DNA of 64,000 nucleotides from Allosphingosinicella indica. Lineage in GTDB: Bacteria; Pseudomonadota; Alphaproteobacteria; Sphingomonadales; Sphingomonadaceae. A program made the translations under genes and the position numbers. This document shows positions 8,672-17,347 of the stretch, piece by piece. Within the stretch, counting starts at the first letter, position 1. Each line of letters opens with the position of its first letter. The notes beneath the pieces are model-generated. The model had not been told where the DNA came from. It saw only the letters and a list, made by a program, of their open reading frames with translations, and ran no database searches. The stretch is taken from contig NZ_LT840185.1 of the NCBI RefSeq assembly GCF_900177405.1, forward strand, positions 496,001 through 560,000, in the 5' to 3' direction.

Positions 8672-10498
8672 TCAGCCCCTTTTCTTGGCCGCGATCCAGT
8701 CGTCGATCTTCTTCTCCAAGACGGTCATCGGCAAGGCCCCCGTCATCAGCACCTCGGCATGGAACTCGCGCGGATCGAAGCGGTCGCCGAGCTCGGCCTC
8801 AGCCTTTGCCTTCAGCCGCTGGATGGTGAGCGCGCCGATCTTGTAGGCGAGCGCCTGCCCCGGAATGGCGATGTAGCGCTCCACCTCCGCGGTGGCGTCG
8901 GTCTTGCCCATGCCCGAATTGCTCAGCATGTAGTTGATCGCCTGGTCGCGCGTCCAACCCTTGGCGTGGATGCCGGTATCGACCACCAGCCGCATCGCGC
9001 GCAGCATCTCGTCGTCGAGATGGCCGAAGCGCTGATAGGGATCGGTGAACATGCCGAGCTCCGGCCCCAGCGTCTCGGCATAGAGCGCCCAGCCTTCGAC
9101 GAAGGCAGTGTTGCCGCCGTAGCGCATGAAGGCGGGGAGCGATTCATTCTCGTTCGCCAGGCTGATCTGGAAATGGTGCCCCGGGATGCCCTCGTGGAGA
9201 TAGAGCGTCTCCATCCCGTAGGTGTTGCGCGACGGCAGGTCGTAAGTGTTGTAGTAGAAGACGCCAGGGCGCGACCCATCGGGCGTGCCGTCCTGATAGG
9301 AGCCGCCAGCCTCCGTCTTCTCGCGATAGGGCTCGACCGGACGGATCTCCATCCGCGTCCGCGGGATTGTCGAGAATTGCTCGCGGACCTTCAGGTCCAC
9401 GCGCTTGCCGATTTCGTAATAGCCGTCGCGCAGCGCCTCCTTGGATTTGGGCCGGAACTCGGGCGCGGTGCGCAGATGCTCGAAGAAGGCCTGGAGATCG
9501 CCTTTGAAGCCGACCTGCTGGCGGATCGCGTCCATCTCGCCGCGGATGCGGGCGACTTCCTTGAGGCCGAGTTGGTGGACCTCCTCGGCCTTGAGCGGCA
9601 GCGTGGTGTTCGATTCGATGAGATAGGCGTACATCACATCGCCGCCCTTCATCGACGACAGGCCGACCTGATCGCGCGCCTTGGGCAGATAGTCGTTCTT
9701 CAGGAAATCGCGCAGGCGGGTGAGCGCCGGATAGAGCTGGTTGGCAGTGGCGTCGCGATAGGCCTTGGTGAGCCGCGTCTGGTCCGCGGCCGGTATCTCC
9801 TTCGGAAACTCCTTCACCGGCGCGTAATAGGTCGATTCCTCGACCGGCTTGGCGAGCTGCAGATCGAGCTGGTCAATGACGTTGCTGATGGTCAGCTTGG
9901 TCTCGAACACGCCCGTGGCCATTCCCTCGCGGAAACGGCCGATCGCGCCGTCCACCCATTTCACGAAGCCGGCATGGCGCTTCAGATTGTTGTCATAGTC
10001 CGCGACCGTCTTGAACGGCGCCGCGCCCTCGCCCGACGAGAGGTTCGCATAGCCCATGTGGAAGCCGTAGAAATGGTTGAGCGGCCGGACCTGCTGGAGC
10101 TTCAGCAGCTCGCCGGTCGAACCGCGCAGGCCGCGTTCGGTGTCGATCTGGAAAACGTCGTAGGCGATCTGGTTGACCGGGCTGAGCTTGGCGCGGTCGA
10201 TCGCCTTCAGCTCGGCAAGATCGCGGCGGGAGGCGGCGACTTCGGCGGCGACATAAACGTCGGAAATGTAATCGCCGAAGCGGTCAGCATAACGCATGTC
10301 GCCGCGGAACAGCGCGCTGATCGGGTTGCGTTTGAGGCTGTCCTCATCGCTCCGTTTGAAGAGATCGGTGAGCTTCTTGTCCTCCGCCGAGGGCTGCGCA
10401 GCCGTAGCGCCCGGCGCGGCGGCCTGCTGCGCAGGTGCGGTGGCGGAGAGGAGAGCGATTGGCGCGGCGGCGGCGAGAAGCAACAGGCGAAGCGACAT
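8672..10498 (-). CDS. DUF885 family exported protein (copy 2)
   Basis: A 608-residue paralogue of the protein encoded at 6321-8132. The two share the N-terminal block LKRNPISALFRGDMRYADR (copy 1: LKRNPIGALYRGDLRYADR), the putative zinc motif HEGIPGHHFQ near residue 434 and the following EGWALYAETLG. The signal peptide is LLLLAAAAPIALLSATAPAQ. It is probably a periplasmic zinc-dependent hydrolase. It is the first gene of the DUF885-DUF6265-DUF885 set, with GGAAGG about 10 bases before the ATG. Confidence 0.88.
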   Translation of the reverse strand: MSLRLLLLAAAAPIALLSATAPAQQAAAPGATAAQPSAEDKKLTDLFKRSDEDSLKRNPISALFRGDMRYADRFGDYISDVYVAAEVAASRRDLAELKAIDRAKLSPVNQIAYDVFQIDTERGLRGSTGELLKLQQVRPLNHFYGFHMGYANLSSGEGAAPFKTVADYDNNLKRHAGFVKWVDGAIGRFREGMATGVFETKLTISNVIDQLDLQLAKPVEESTYYAPVKEFPKEIPAADQTRLTKAYRDATANQLYPALTRLRDFLKNDYLPKARDQVGLSSMKGGDVMYAYLIESNTTLPLKAEEVHQLGLKEVARIRGEMDAIRQQVGFKGDLQAFFEHLRTAPEFRPKSKEALRDGYYEIGKRVDLKVREQFSTIPRTRMEIRPVEPYREKTEAGGSYQDGTPDGSRPGVFYYNTYDLPSRNTYGMETLYLHEGIPGHHFQISLANENESLPAFMRYGGNTAFVEGWALYAETLGPELGMFTDPYQRFGHLDDEMLRAMRLVVDTGIHAKGWTRDQAINYMLSNSGMGKTDATAEVERYIAIPGQALAYKIGALTIQRLKAKAEAELGDRFDPREFHAEVLMTGALPMTVLEKKIDDWIAAKKRG

Positions 10499-10578
10499 GG
10501 ACGAGTGGCCTTCCGTGGGAGCTGTATTGCGCTCCTAAAACGGAAGGTGGGCGCGCCGCAAGGTGCCGGAAACGCGAT

Positions 10579-10614
10579 GGGCGGCCCGCGCGGCGAAATC
10601 CGCGCCGGCCGCCC
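10579..10614 (-). terminator. Possible terminator after the first RcnB gene
   Basis: A GC-rich hairpin with 15-base arms (10579-10593 and 10600-10614) around a six-base loop, 23 bases beyond the stop codon of the RcnB-family gene. The T tract on this strand is poor, so it may act as a 3' end stabiliser or rho-assisted terminator. Confidence 0.35.
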
Positions 10615-10636
10615 ACGTCATTTTTTCCGGTCCGCC

Positions 10637-11143
10637 TTACCAGTAGAAGCCGCGGATCACGTCCACGACGCGGCCGTTGCGGACGTTGACGAGCAGCGCA
10701 TCGTCATAGTGCCGCACCCAGCGGAGCTGGCCCCGCGCCGGCGGCAGGCGATAGCGCCACGGGTCCGCGATATAATAGCGGCTGCTGTAATAGGCCGGGC
10801 GGATAACGATGCCCGGGCGGAACGACTGGTAGCGGAACGGCGCCCGCCAATTGCCACGTGCATAGAGCGAGCGGTTGGAGCTGCGATAGCCGCGCCAGTC
10901 GTTGCGGCCCCAGTCACGCCGGTCGCGAAGGTCCTCACGAAGCTCGCGGCGCGCCTCTCGCACGTCGCGTCGCTCGCGGCGGACATCATTGCGGTCGCCA
11001 TATCGCCGGGCATCGCGCAGCTCGCGCTGCTCCTGCCGCACGTCGCGGACGTCGCGTCGGATTTCGCCGCGCGACTGGGCTGCGGCCTGGGTGGCAGGCA
11101 TTATCGTCGCCGCCATCAGGCCCATGATGATCAACTTACGCAT
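10637..11143 (-). CDS. RcnB family protein
   Basis: A 168-residue exported protein with signal peptide MRKLIIMGLMAATIMPATQAAAQ in two runs around the cleavage site. A strongly charged Arg/Asp-rich segment (RDVRDVRQEQRELRDARR) follows, then the RcnB domain with its WRYRLPPARGQLRWVRHYDD core and a C-terminal V(V/I)DVIRGFYW. RcnB of E. coli is a periplasmic protein affecting nickel/cobalt homeostasis. Here a metal role is only inferred. It is a paralogue of the protein encoded at 13851-14675. Confidence 0.85.
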   Translation of the reverse strand: MRKLIIMGLMAATIMPATQAAAQSRGEIRRDVRDVRQEQRELRDARRYGDRNDVRRERRDVREARRELREDLRDRRDWGRNDWRGYRSSNRSLYARGNWRAPFRYQSFRPGIVIRPAYYSSRYYIADPWRYRLPPARGQLRWVRHYDDALLVNVRNGRVVDVIRGFYW

Positions 11144-11283
11144 GATCGATCCTTTCCTACGCGCCGGCCGCTTCGCGCGGGGGTGCGCACGTACCGGCGA
11201 CTCGGATCATCGCAAAGCGCATCTGAACGGCGCGGAAATGTGATAGTCACGCGCCAGTCAGCGACACTTGACGGAGTCGCAAC

Positions 11284-11643
11284 ATGGCCGAAGCGAAACA
11301 CCGCATCGTCATCGCCCCCTTCGCCGGGCGCGTCCGGGTGAGCTATTCGGGCGAGAGCATCGCCGACAGCGCCCACGCCCTGCTGTTGCGCGAGAGCGGA
11401 TGCGCCGACGTCTTCTACGTCCCGCGCACCGACGCGGCGATGGAGCATCTCCAACCGAGCGACACGGTTTCGCACTGCCCGCACAAGGGCGACGCCGCCT
11501 ATTTCCACGTCACCCACGGCGATCGCATCGCACGCGACGCGGTGTGGACCTACCCGGACCCCCTCCCCGCGGTCCGCAAGATCGCGGGGTATCTGGCTTT
11601 CTACACCGACAAGGTGGAGGTGGAGACGGTGCCGCTGGGGTGA
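11284..11643 (+). CDS. DUF427 domain protein
   Basis: A 119-residue single-domain protein of the DUF427 family: HRIVIAPFAGRVRVSYSGE at the start, then FYVPRTDAAMEHL and CPHKGDAAYFHV, and a C-terminal FYTDKVEVE. Family members are small beta-sandwich proteins of unknown activity. There is no signal peptide, so it is cytoplasmic. The gene stands alone between divergent or opposing neighbours. The GACACTTGACGGAG stretch just upstream supplies GGAG near the ATG. Confidence 0.85.
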   Translation: MAEAKHRIVIAPFAGRVRVSYSGESIADSAHALLLRESGCADVFYVPRTDAAMEHLQPSDTVSHCPHKGDAAYFHVTHGDRIARDAVWTYPDPLPAVRKIAGYLAFYTDKVEVETVPLG

Positions 11644-11675
11644 TGGCGGGAGCGATGACGCGAACTCGACTATCC

Positions 11676-11763
11676 CCGTCATGCTGAACTCGTTTCAGCA
11701 TCCATTACGATGAAGCTCGCGTCCGCCTCCAAAATGGACCCTGAAACGAGTTCAGGGTGACGG
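11676..11763. repeat. Bipartite palindromic intergenic repeat, family A copy 1
   Basis: Two arms in inverted orientation, each itself a palindrome. The left arm contains TGCTGAACTCGTTTCAGCA and the right CCCTGAAACGAGTTCAGGG, bounded by CCGTCA and TGACGG. A second copy lies at 25005-25088. It resembles a REP/BIME-like non-coding element. Confidence 0.8.
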
Positions 11764-11789
11764 CTTTGGGTAGCGAAGGCGGCCTTTTC

Positions 11790-12443
11790 CTACCCCCACG
11801 GCCTTTCGCGAAACCACTTGGTGATCACATATTTCATGCCCGCCTCGACCGGCAGGCCCTGATGGAGAGTGCGGAGTTCCGGCTCGCCGAGCGCGTCGAG
11901 ATTATTCCAGGCTAGGAGGTTGCCGGTGCGCGGTGTGACGCGGATGCCGGCTTCGGGAAAATCGGTCTGGCCGCCGGTCTCGGGCTGGTTGAGGAAGATC
12001 ATCGCCGTCCAGGTGCGCTGGCCGCCGATCTTCTCCTGGTGCGGCCAATAGGGCTGGTCGGTGTGGAAGAAATCATGGTGCGGCTTGAACTGCTGGCCGG
12101 GGGCGTAGCGCTGGCCCTGCACCGTCTCCCCATAGGCCGGATCGATGCCGGTGAGAGTCGAGAGGCGCTGCTCGATCGCATGGACCAGCGGCTCGGAGCG
12201 CTTGAGGTTGCAGCTCTCGCTCGTCCGGAACGCGGGATCGCGATCGGGCGCGAAGAGCGTGGAGGGCTGACGATCGGCATCGATGAGCGCGATCAGCCCG
12301 GCGCATTCCTCGCCCGAGAGGAAATTGCGCAAGAGGAAGATGTCGATCGGCGCCGGCATGTGGAAGATGCCGGGCACCGCGGCGAGCCGGTCGCGAACCG
12401 CGGCACCGAGCGCCGCGCGATCGAGCGCCGGCAGTTCGCTCAT
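11790..12443 (-). CDS. 2OG-Fe(II) oxygenase, prolyl 4-hydroxylase type
   Basis: A 217-residue protein with the P4Hc double-stranded beta-helix fold. The iron triad is visible as H122-x-D124 (PHHDFFH) and H194 (LHQGLPV), with K204 placed to bind 2-oxoglutarate. The YAPGQQFKPHHD and FLNQPETGGQTDFP stretches are typical of bacterial prolyl-4-hydroxylase homologues. It would hydroxylate a proline or another substrate using O2 and 2-oxoglutarate; the target is unknown. Its ATG overlaps the stop of the upstream amidohydrolase gene by four bases, so the two are probably translated together. Confidence 0.87.
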   Translation of the reverse strand: MSELPALDRAALGAAVRDRLAAVPGIFHMPAPIDIFLLRNFLSGEECAGLIALIDADRQPSTLFAPDRDPAFRTSESCNLKRSEPLVHAIEQRLSTLTGIDPAYGETVQGQRYAPGQQFKPHHDFFHTDQPYWPHQEKIGGQRTWTAMIFLNQPETGGQTDFPEAGIRVTPRTGNLLAWNNLDALGEPELRTLHQGLPVEAGMKYVITKWFRERPWG

Positions 12444-13708
12444 TCGATCTCGCGCCCGCGGACCATGACGTAATCGACGGTGCGGAGCGCGGCAGCATCG
12501 CTCTGCGGATCGCCGGCGACGGCGACGATGTCCGCCGAATAGCCGGGCGCGATGCGGCCGATCTCATTCTCCATGCCGAGCAGCTTCGCCGCGCCGGTGG
12601 TGGCAGAGGCGAGCGCCTCGCGCGGGGTCATGCCGATCCGCTCGACCATCTCGCCCAACTCCTCGGCATTGCGGCCGTGGGCGTACACACCGGAATCGGT
12701 GCCAAAGACGATCGGCACGCCTGCGGCGCGTGCCGCGCGCGCCGCCTTGCCGACTTCGTCCAGCGTCATCCGCACCTTAGCGGCGACGGCGGGGGTGAAG
12801 GCGTTGGCGGCAAGCCCCTCGCGGATGCCGACATAGGCCATCAGCGTCGGAACGAAAGCGCTGCCGCTGGCCTTCATCGCCTGGATCGCCTTGGCGTCGG
12901 CGAAGGTGCCGTGCTCGATCGAATCGACGCCGGCGCGCGCCGCCGCCTCTATCCCGCGCGCCGAATGGGCGTGGGCGGCGACCTTGAGGCCAAGCGAATG
13001 GGCGGTGTCGACGATCGCCTTCATCTCCGCATCGGTGAAATGCTGGCCGAGCCCGCGCGCCTGCTGCGAGAGGACGCCGCCGGTGGCGGTGAACTTGATG
13101 ACGTCGGCGCCCGCGCGCGCCGCCTCGCGCACCCGCGCCGCGCATTGCTCGGCGCCGGTGCAGGTGTTGCCGCCCTCCAGCGCCTTGGTCACGTCGGGCC
13201 GGAAGCCGGTGACATCGCCGTGGCCGCCGATGATCGAGATGCCCTGCCCCGCCGCGACGACGCGCGGGCCGGGGATGACGCCTTGCGCCGTCGCATCGCG
13301 GAGCGCGAAGCCACCGCCCGCGGTGGAGCCGAGATCGCGGACGGTAGTGAAGCCCGCCTTCGCCGTCAGCCGCGCGTTCTTGGCGCCGATCAGCGCGGCA
13401 TAATCGTCGGTCTCGACCGCCTGCTTCCAGAAATCGCCGCCGGGATCGCCCGCGAGATGGGCATGGGTGTCGATGAGGCCGGGAAGCACCGTCTTCTGCG
13501 ACAGATCGACCAGCCGCGCGCCCGCCGGCGGCGGCGTGAGGCCATCGCTCACGCTGGCGATGCGGCCGTCGGTGACCGTGATGGTCGCCGGCCCGGTGGC
13601 ATTGCGCGACGCATCGGTGATGAGGCGGCCGGCGTGGATCACCACGGTTTCGGCCGAAGCTGGTGCAGCGAGTAAGAGCGAGATGGCGAGCGCGACGGTA
13701 CGGATCAT
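12440..13708 (-). CDS. Exported amidohydrolase family protein
   Basis: A 422-residue metal-dependent hydrolase. A signal peptide (MIRTVALAISLLLAAPASA) precedes the amidohydrolase fold. Metal ligands are visible in GLIDTHAHLAGDPG, in the lysine-containing VIKFTATGG, in VAAHAHSARGIEAA and IEHGTF, and in the aspartate of VFGTDSG. This matches the imidazolonepropionase/Xaa-Pro dipeptidase-like group often annotated as periplasmic dipeptidases. ATG 13708 was chosen over upstream frame sequence because it begins the signal peptide and has AAAGGGGA before it. It is first in a pair with the prolyl-hydroxylase-like gene. Confidence 0.88.
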   Translation of the reverse strand: MIRTVALAISLLLAAPASAETVVIHAGRLITDASRNATGPATITVTDGRIASVSDGLTPPPAGARLVDLSQKTVLPGLIDTHAHLAGDPGGDFWKQAVETDDYAALIGAKNARLTAKAGFTTVRDLGSTAGGGFALRDATAQGVIPGPRVVAAGQGISIIGGHGDVTGFRPDVTKALEGGNTCTGAEQCAARVREAARAGADVIKFTATGGVLSQQARGLGQHFTDAEMKAIVDTAHSLGLKVAAHAHSARGIEAAARAGVDSIEHGTFADAKAIQAMKASGSAFVPTLMAYVGIREGLAANAFTPAVAAKVRMTLDEVGKAARAARAAGVPIVFGTDSGVYAHGRNAEELGEMVERIGMTPREALASATTGAAKLLGMENEIGRIAPGYSADIVAVAGDPQSDAAALRTVDYVMVRGREIE

Positions 13709-13801
13709 GATGTCCCCTTTGTTGGCGGCATTGATGCCACGCGGGCGGGGGAACGCAAGCCGGGTTCGCGACGCGGAACGTTGCCGTGCCCGCAAACCAG
13801 A

Positions 13802-13829
13802 ACGGCCGCCGCGTTGCCGCGACGGCCGT
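13802..13829 (-). terminator. Possible terminator after the second RcnB gene
   Basis: An interrupted hairpin (ACGGCCG and CGCG arms paired with CGCG and CGGCCGT, loop TTGC) 22 bases past the stop of the RcnB-family gene. The following T tract is weak. Confidence 0.35.
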
Positions 13830-13850
13830 CCGTTCGGTGATGGGGACTTC

Positions 13851-14675
13851 CTACCAGAAGAAGTCGTGGATCACATCGACCACTTCGCCGCTGTAGATAT
13901 CGACCAGCAGGACATCGTCATAATAGCGGACCCACTGCGTGCCGTAGGGCGCCGCCGGCAGGCGGTACGACCAGGGATCGCTCAGCCAGTAATTCTGGGC
14001 ATAGAGACCCGAAGTCAGGAACGCACCGATACCGAACCGCGAGTAGCTGTAGCCGCGATAGGGCGGATAATAGCGGCCCACCCGGAAGTGGTTGCGGTTC
14101 GAATAGCGCCAGCGCTGCCAATCGTAGCGATTGTCATTGCGCCAGCCGCGGTTCCATGAGCGGCTCCAGTCGCGCCGGTCGTTCCTGTCCCAGCGGCGAT
14201 CGTTGCGATCCCAGCGCCGGTCGTTTCGGGTGTCGCGGCGGTCGTCACGCCAGTCGCGATCACCGCGGCGGACCTGCCGCTCGTAGTTGCGCTGGTTCTC
14301 CGCCGCACGCTGCTGATAGCGGGGGCTGAGACCCTGTGCGCTCTGCCGCGAGGCCTCGCGCGTCGCCTCGATATGCTGGCGATAGGCCTCGCGCCCGCCG
14401 CCGCGGCCACGATCGCCGCGCGGACCGCGCCGGTCCTGCTGGGCGACGGCGACCGGCTGCTGGGCCGCACGCTGCTCGACACGCTGCTGCCGCTGCTCGG
14501 CCCGCTGCGGGCGCTGGCGCGCCTCTCGTGCCTGCTGGCGATCGACCCGCGCTTGGTTGCGCTGGCCCTGGCGTTCATAGCGTTCGAGCATCCCGCGCTC
14601 GGGCGGAGCAGCCATGGTCGCGACCGGAGTCGCCATCGTGGCGGCAAGCAGCAATCCTGTCAGTATCTTACGCAA
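13851..14675 (-). CDS. RcnB family protein with long Arg/Gln-rich region
   Basis: A 274-residue exported protein. TTG 14675 is the likely start: AAGGAG sits eight bases upstream, and the result (MRKILTGLLLAATMATPVA) mirrors the MRKLI start of the other RcnB protein. After the signal peptide comes a long Arg/Gln/Asp-rich segment with repeats (RRWDRNDRRWDRNDRR), then the RcnB domain (WSYRLPAAPYGTQWVRYYDD) and the C-terminal VVDVIHDFFW. A periplasmic metal-related role is inferred from the family. The charged segment is about 100 residues longer than in the paralogue at 10637-11143. Confidence 0.8.
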   Translation of the reverse strand: MRKILTGLLLAATMATPVATMAAPPERGMLERYERQGQRNQARVDRQQAREARQRPQRAEQRQQRVEQRAAQQPVAVAQQDRRGPRGDRGRGGGREAYRQHIEATREASRQSAQGLSPRYQQRAAENQRNYERQVRRGDRDWRDDRRDTRNDRRWDRNDRRWDRNDRRDWSRSWNRGWRNDNRYDWQRWRYSNRNHFRVGRYYPPYRGYSYSRFGIGAFLTSGLYAQNYWLSDPWSYRLPAAPYGTQWVRYYDDVLLVDIYSGEVVDVIHDFFW

Positions 14676-14858
14676 ACCCGTCACTCCTTCCTCGCGGGAC
14701 ACGCCCGCAGTGGTGGCATGAGGCGGCATGTGCACCAAAGCTGATGAGCCGATGCTGAACTCACCTGTCAGCAACGCGCAAGCATTGGTTGGGTCGCATG
14801 CCGTCCCGGATTTGCACAAAATCTTGCGTCGCGGCCGGGCAGACGCCATCTGCGGGCG

Positions 14859-15521
14859 ATGACAGAAGCCCCCTTACGCGCAGCGATCATCCCGGTGACC
14901 CCGCTGCAGCAGAATTGCAGCCTGCTCTGGTGCACCGCCACCAAGAAGGCCGCGGTGGTCGATCCCGGCGGCGATCTCGAGCGCATCCTCGGCGCCGTCG
15001 CGCAACAGGGCGTGACGGTCGAGAAAATCCTACTTACCCACGGTCATATCGATCATGCCGGGGGCGCCAAGGAACTGGCCGAGAAGCTCAATGTACCGAT
15101 CGAGGGGCCGGAGGAGCAGGACCGCTTCTGGATCGCGCGGCTCGACGAGGACGGCAAATCCTACGGCATTCCCGCGCAGGCGTTCGAGCCCGACCGCTGG
15201 CTGGTCGAGGGCGACCAGGTGACAATCGGCGATCTGACGCTCAACGTCTATCACACGCCCGGCCATACGCCGGGTCATGTGGTATTCCACCATCCGCCCT
15301 CGAAGCTCGCGATCGTCGGCGACGTGCTGTTCCAGGGATCGATCGGCCGTACCGATTTTCCGCTGGGCGATCATCAGACGTTGATCGATTCGGTGCGCGA
15401 CAAGCTCTGGCCGATGGGCGACGACACCACCTTCCTCCCCGGCCACGGCCCGGTCAGCAATTTCGCGCACGAGCGGCGCACCAACCCCTTCGTCGCTGAC
15501 CGGGTACTCGAACGAGCGTAA
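14859..15521 (+). CDS. MBL fold hydrolase, glyoxalase II-like
   Basis: A 220-residue cytoplasmic metallo-beta-lactamase-fold enzyme. Zinc ligands: THGHIDHAGG (HxHxDH), a later H in HTPGHTPGHVV, D in IVGDVLFQGSIGRTDFP and H in LPGHGP. The GSIGRTDFPLGD stretch is characteristic of YcbL/GloB-like hydrolases that cleave thioesters such as S-lactoylglutathione. The substrate is not certain. The gene is next to the lipoprotein and CDF genes but separated by 43 bases. Confidence 0.9.
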   Translation: MTEAPLRAAIIPVTPLQQNCSLLWCTATKKAAVVDPGGDLERILGAVAQQGVTVEKILLTHGHIDHAGGAKELAEKLNVPIEGPEEQDRFWIARLDEDGKSYGIPAQAFEPDRWLVEGDQVTIGDLTLNVYHTPGHTPGHVVFHHPPSKLAIVGDVLFQGSIGRTDFPLGDHQTLIDSVRDKLWPMGDDTTFLPGHGPVSNFAHERRTNPFVADRVLERA

Positions 15522-15564
15522 CGGCAGCGGAACGGCTGGTGGGCCGGTGCGTTGCGGCGCGGTG

Positions 15565-16011
15565 ATGCGCCGTTCGCTCCTGCCTCTGCTCCTCGCGCTC
15601 GCCGGCTGCGGCGCGATCCCCGCGGACCCTGACGGCACGCTCGAGCGAGTGCGCTCGGAGCAGGCGTTCAGAGTCGGCATCATCGCAGGCACCGACAGCG
15701 TGCGCTTCGCCGTCCCCACCGGCGCGTTCCTTGCGGGCGTCGACCGGGCGACCGGCGCACGTGCGCGCATCGAGAGCGGGCCTTCCGAGACCTTGCTCGC
15801 AAAGCTGGAAGCCGGCGCGCTCGATCTCGTCGTCGGCGAAGTCGCGCACGACAGCCCGTGGGCGAAGCGCGTCTCGATTCTCCGCCCCATCGCCGAGCAC
15901 CATGGCCCGCAACACCGCGCTGTGCTGACCCCTATCGCGCGGCACGGCGAGAATGCCTGGATCATGGTGCTGGACCGCGAAGCGCGCGCGGTGCGGAGCG
16001 GCGAGCTGTGA
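15565..16011 (+). CDS. Putative lipoprotein, partial substrate-binding-like domain
   Basis: A 148-residue protein with a lipoprotein signal (MRRSLLPLLLALAGC; lipobox LAGC with cysteine 15), so it is probably membrane-anchored in the periplasm. The rest resembles the first lobe of a family 3 extracellular solute-binding protein (FRVGIIAGTDS, LLAKLEAGALDLVVGE), but the second lobe is missing: usual length is about 250. ATG 15565 is preferred over a GTG at 15547 because it starts the signal. Its stop overlaps the GTG start of the CDF transporter gene, suggesting coupled translation and a linked role. Confidence 0.65.
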   Translation: MRRSLLPLLLALAGCGAIPADPDGTLERVRSEQAFRVGIIAGTDSVRFAVPTGAFLAGVDRATGARARIESGPSETLLAKLEAGALDLVVGEVAHDSPWAKRVSILRPIAEHHGPQHRAVLTPIARHGENAWIMVLDREARAVRSGEL

Positions 16012-16928
16012 CCAACGCCGTACCCCCCGAAATCCGCGACGATCTCCGGCGCGCGCGGCGGCTCGAATATTGGACGCTAGGCTGGATGGCCTCGGTGGTC
16101 GCCCTGATGGGTCTGGTGATGGGGTCGAGCCAGGCCATGCGAACCGCCTGGATCGAGGATCTGCTCAGCCTGGTGCCGGCGATCGTCTTCCTGATCACCG
16201 TACGGCTGGAGCCCAAGCCGCCCAACCCGCGCTTCCCCTTCGGCTTTCACCGCGCACACAGCCTGGCCTTTATCATCTCCGCGGTCGCGCTGACCTCGGT
16301 GGGCGCGATCCTGATCGTCGAATCGGTCGGCACCTTGTGGGCGCAGGAGCATGTGACGGTGCCGCCCGTCGTCCTGTTCGGCCAGGAGATCTGGCAAGGC
16401 TGGCTGATGATCGCGGCGCTCGCTTATTCGATCGTGCCGCCGGTGATCCTCGGGCGAATGAAGCAGCCGCTTGCCCGGCGCCTTTCCGACAAGGTACTGC
16501 ATACCGACGCGATGATGCAGAAGGCCGACTGGCAGACCGGCCTGGCCGGGATCGCCGGCGTCATCGGCATCGGACTTGGCTTCTGGTGGGCGGACGCAGC
16601 CGCCGCATTGCTGATCGCCGTTTCGATTCTGAAGGACGGGATTTCCGCGCTCGCCACCGCGACGGCTGAGCTGATCGACGGCACGCCCCGAGCGCTAGAC
16701 AGCGATGCGATCGCCGACGAAGCCCGTGCGCTAGAGGCGGTACTGCACGCGCGTTATCCCGGCAGCGAAGTGCGACTGCGCGAAACCGGGCGCTACATCC
16801 GCGCGCAGGTGGCGGGCGCCGTCGACGAAGGGCCGATCGACCTTGCCGAAATCTGGCCCGGATCGCCCGAGCGTGCGTGGCGGCTGGTGCAGCTGAGCTT
16901 CATCCCGCCCGAGCGAGACCGGCCCTAG
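16008..16928 (+). CDS. Cation diffusion facilitator family transporter
   Basis: A 306-residue inner-membrane metal:proton antiporter-like protein. About six helices are visible. Helix 2 contains WIEDLLSLVPAIVFL with an acidic residue, and the FGFHRAHSLAFI segment follows it. Helix 5 region HTDAMMQKADWQTG matches the HxxxD motif of CDF proteins. The C-terminal domain is about 90 residues. The start is GTG 16008, which overlaps the stop of the lipoprotein gene by four bases (GTGA). The likely substrates are Zn, Fe or related divalent metals. It converges with the MAPEG gene with a four-base overlap. Confidence 0.85.
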   Translation: MTNAVPPEIRDDLRRARRLEYWTLGWMASVVALMGLVMGSSQAMRTAWIEDLLSLVPAIVFLITVRLEPKPPNPRFPFGFHRAHSLAFIISAVALTSVGAILIVESVGTLWAQEHVTVPPVVLFGQEIWQGWLMIAALAYSIVPPVILGRMKQPLARRLSDKVLHTDAMMQKADWQTGLAGIAGVIGIGLGFWWADAAAALLIAVSILKDGISALATATAELIDGTPRALDSDAIADEARALEAVLHARYPGSEVRLRETGRYIRAQVAGAVDEGPIDLAEIWPGSPERAWRLVQLSFIPPERDRP

Positions 16929-17347
16929 GCGATCTGCAGCCCGTCCACCTTCAGCGCCGGGCTGAAATAGGGGATCGCGATCGCATAGGCCGCAAGGCCG
17001 AGGAGGATGAGCAGGGTCGCGACGATGCCGACCATACGCAGCTTCGCGAACTTGCCTCCGTCCATCCCGAAGCCGTGTGCGACTCGTGCGAGTAGGAAGA
17101 CCAGCGAGACGAGCCACAACCAGGTGAGCGAGCCGCGCGCCAGCTCGATGAGGGCGATGAGGATCAGCACGAACGGCGCATATTCGGTGAAATTGGCCTG
17201 CGCGCGCATCCGCCGCAGCAGCAGGTCGTGCCCGCCGTCCCCCACCGAAACCTTCGCCGCGCGGCGCACGCGGCCGATACGCACGGCAAGCCAGATGTTG
17301 ACGAGCGCCGCGGCCCCCGCGGTCGTCAGCGTGATCGGCAGGATCAT
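16925..17347 (-). CDS. MAPEG family membrane protein
   Basis: A 140-residue, four-helix membrane protein. It contains the MAPEG (eicosanoid/glutathione) motifs: RAQANFTEYAPFVLI and a downstream LARVAHGFGM. Bacterial MAPEG proteins are membrane-bound glutathione-dependent enzymes or of unknown function. Its ATG overlaps the stop of the upstream symporter gene by four bases, so the two are likely one transcript. Its last bases overlap the end of the opposing CDF gene. Confidence 0.87.
   Translation of the reverse strand: MILPITLTTAGAAALVNIWLAVRIGRVRRAAKVSVGDGGHDLLLRRMRAQANFTEYAPFVLILIALIELARGSLTWLWLVSLVFLLARVAHGFGMDGGKFAKLRMVGIVATLLILLGLAAYAIAIPYFSPALKVDGLQIA

Noticed and set aside
8759-11341. 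An 860-codon open frame on the plus strand opposite the DUF885 and RcnB genes
   Set aside because: It is a mirror frame created by GC-rich codon bias. The minus-strand products have signal peptides, family motifs and ribosome-binding sites; the plus-strand product has none.
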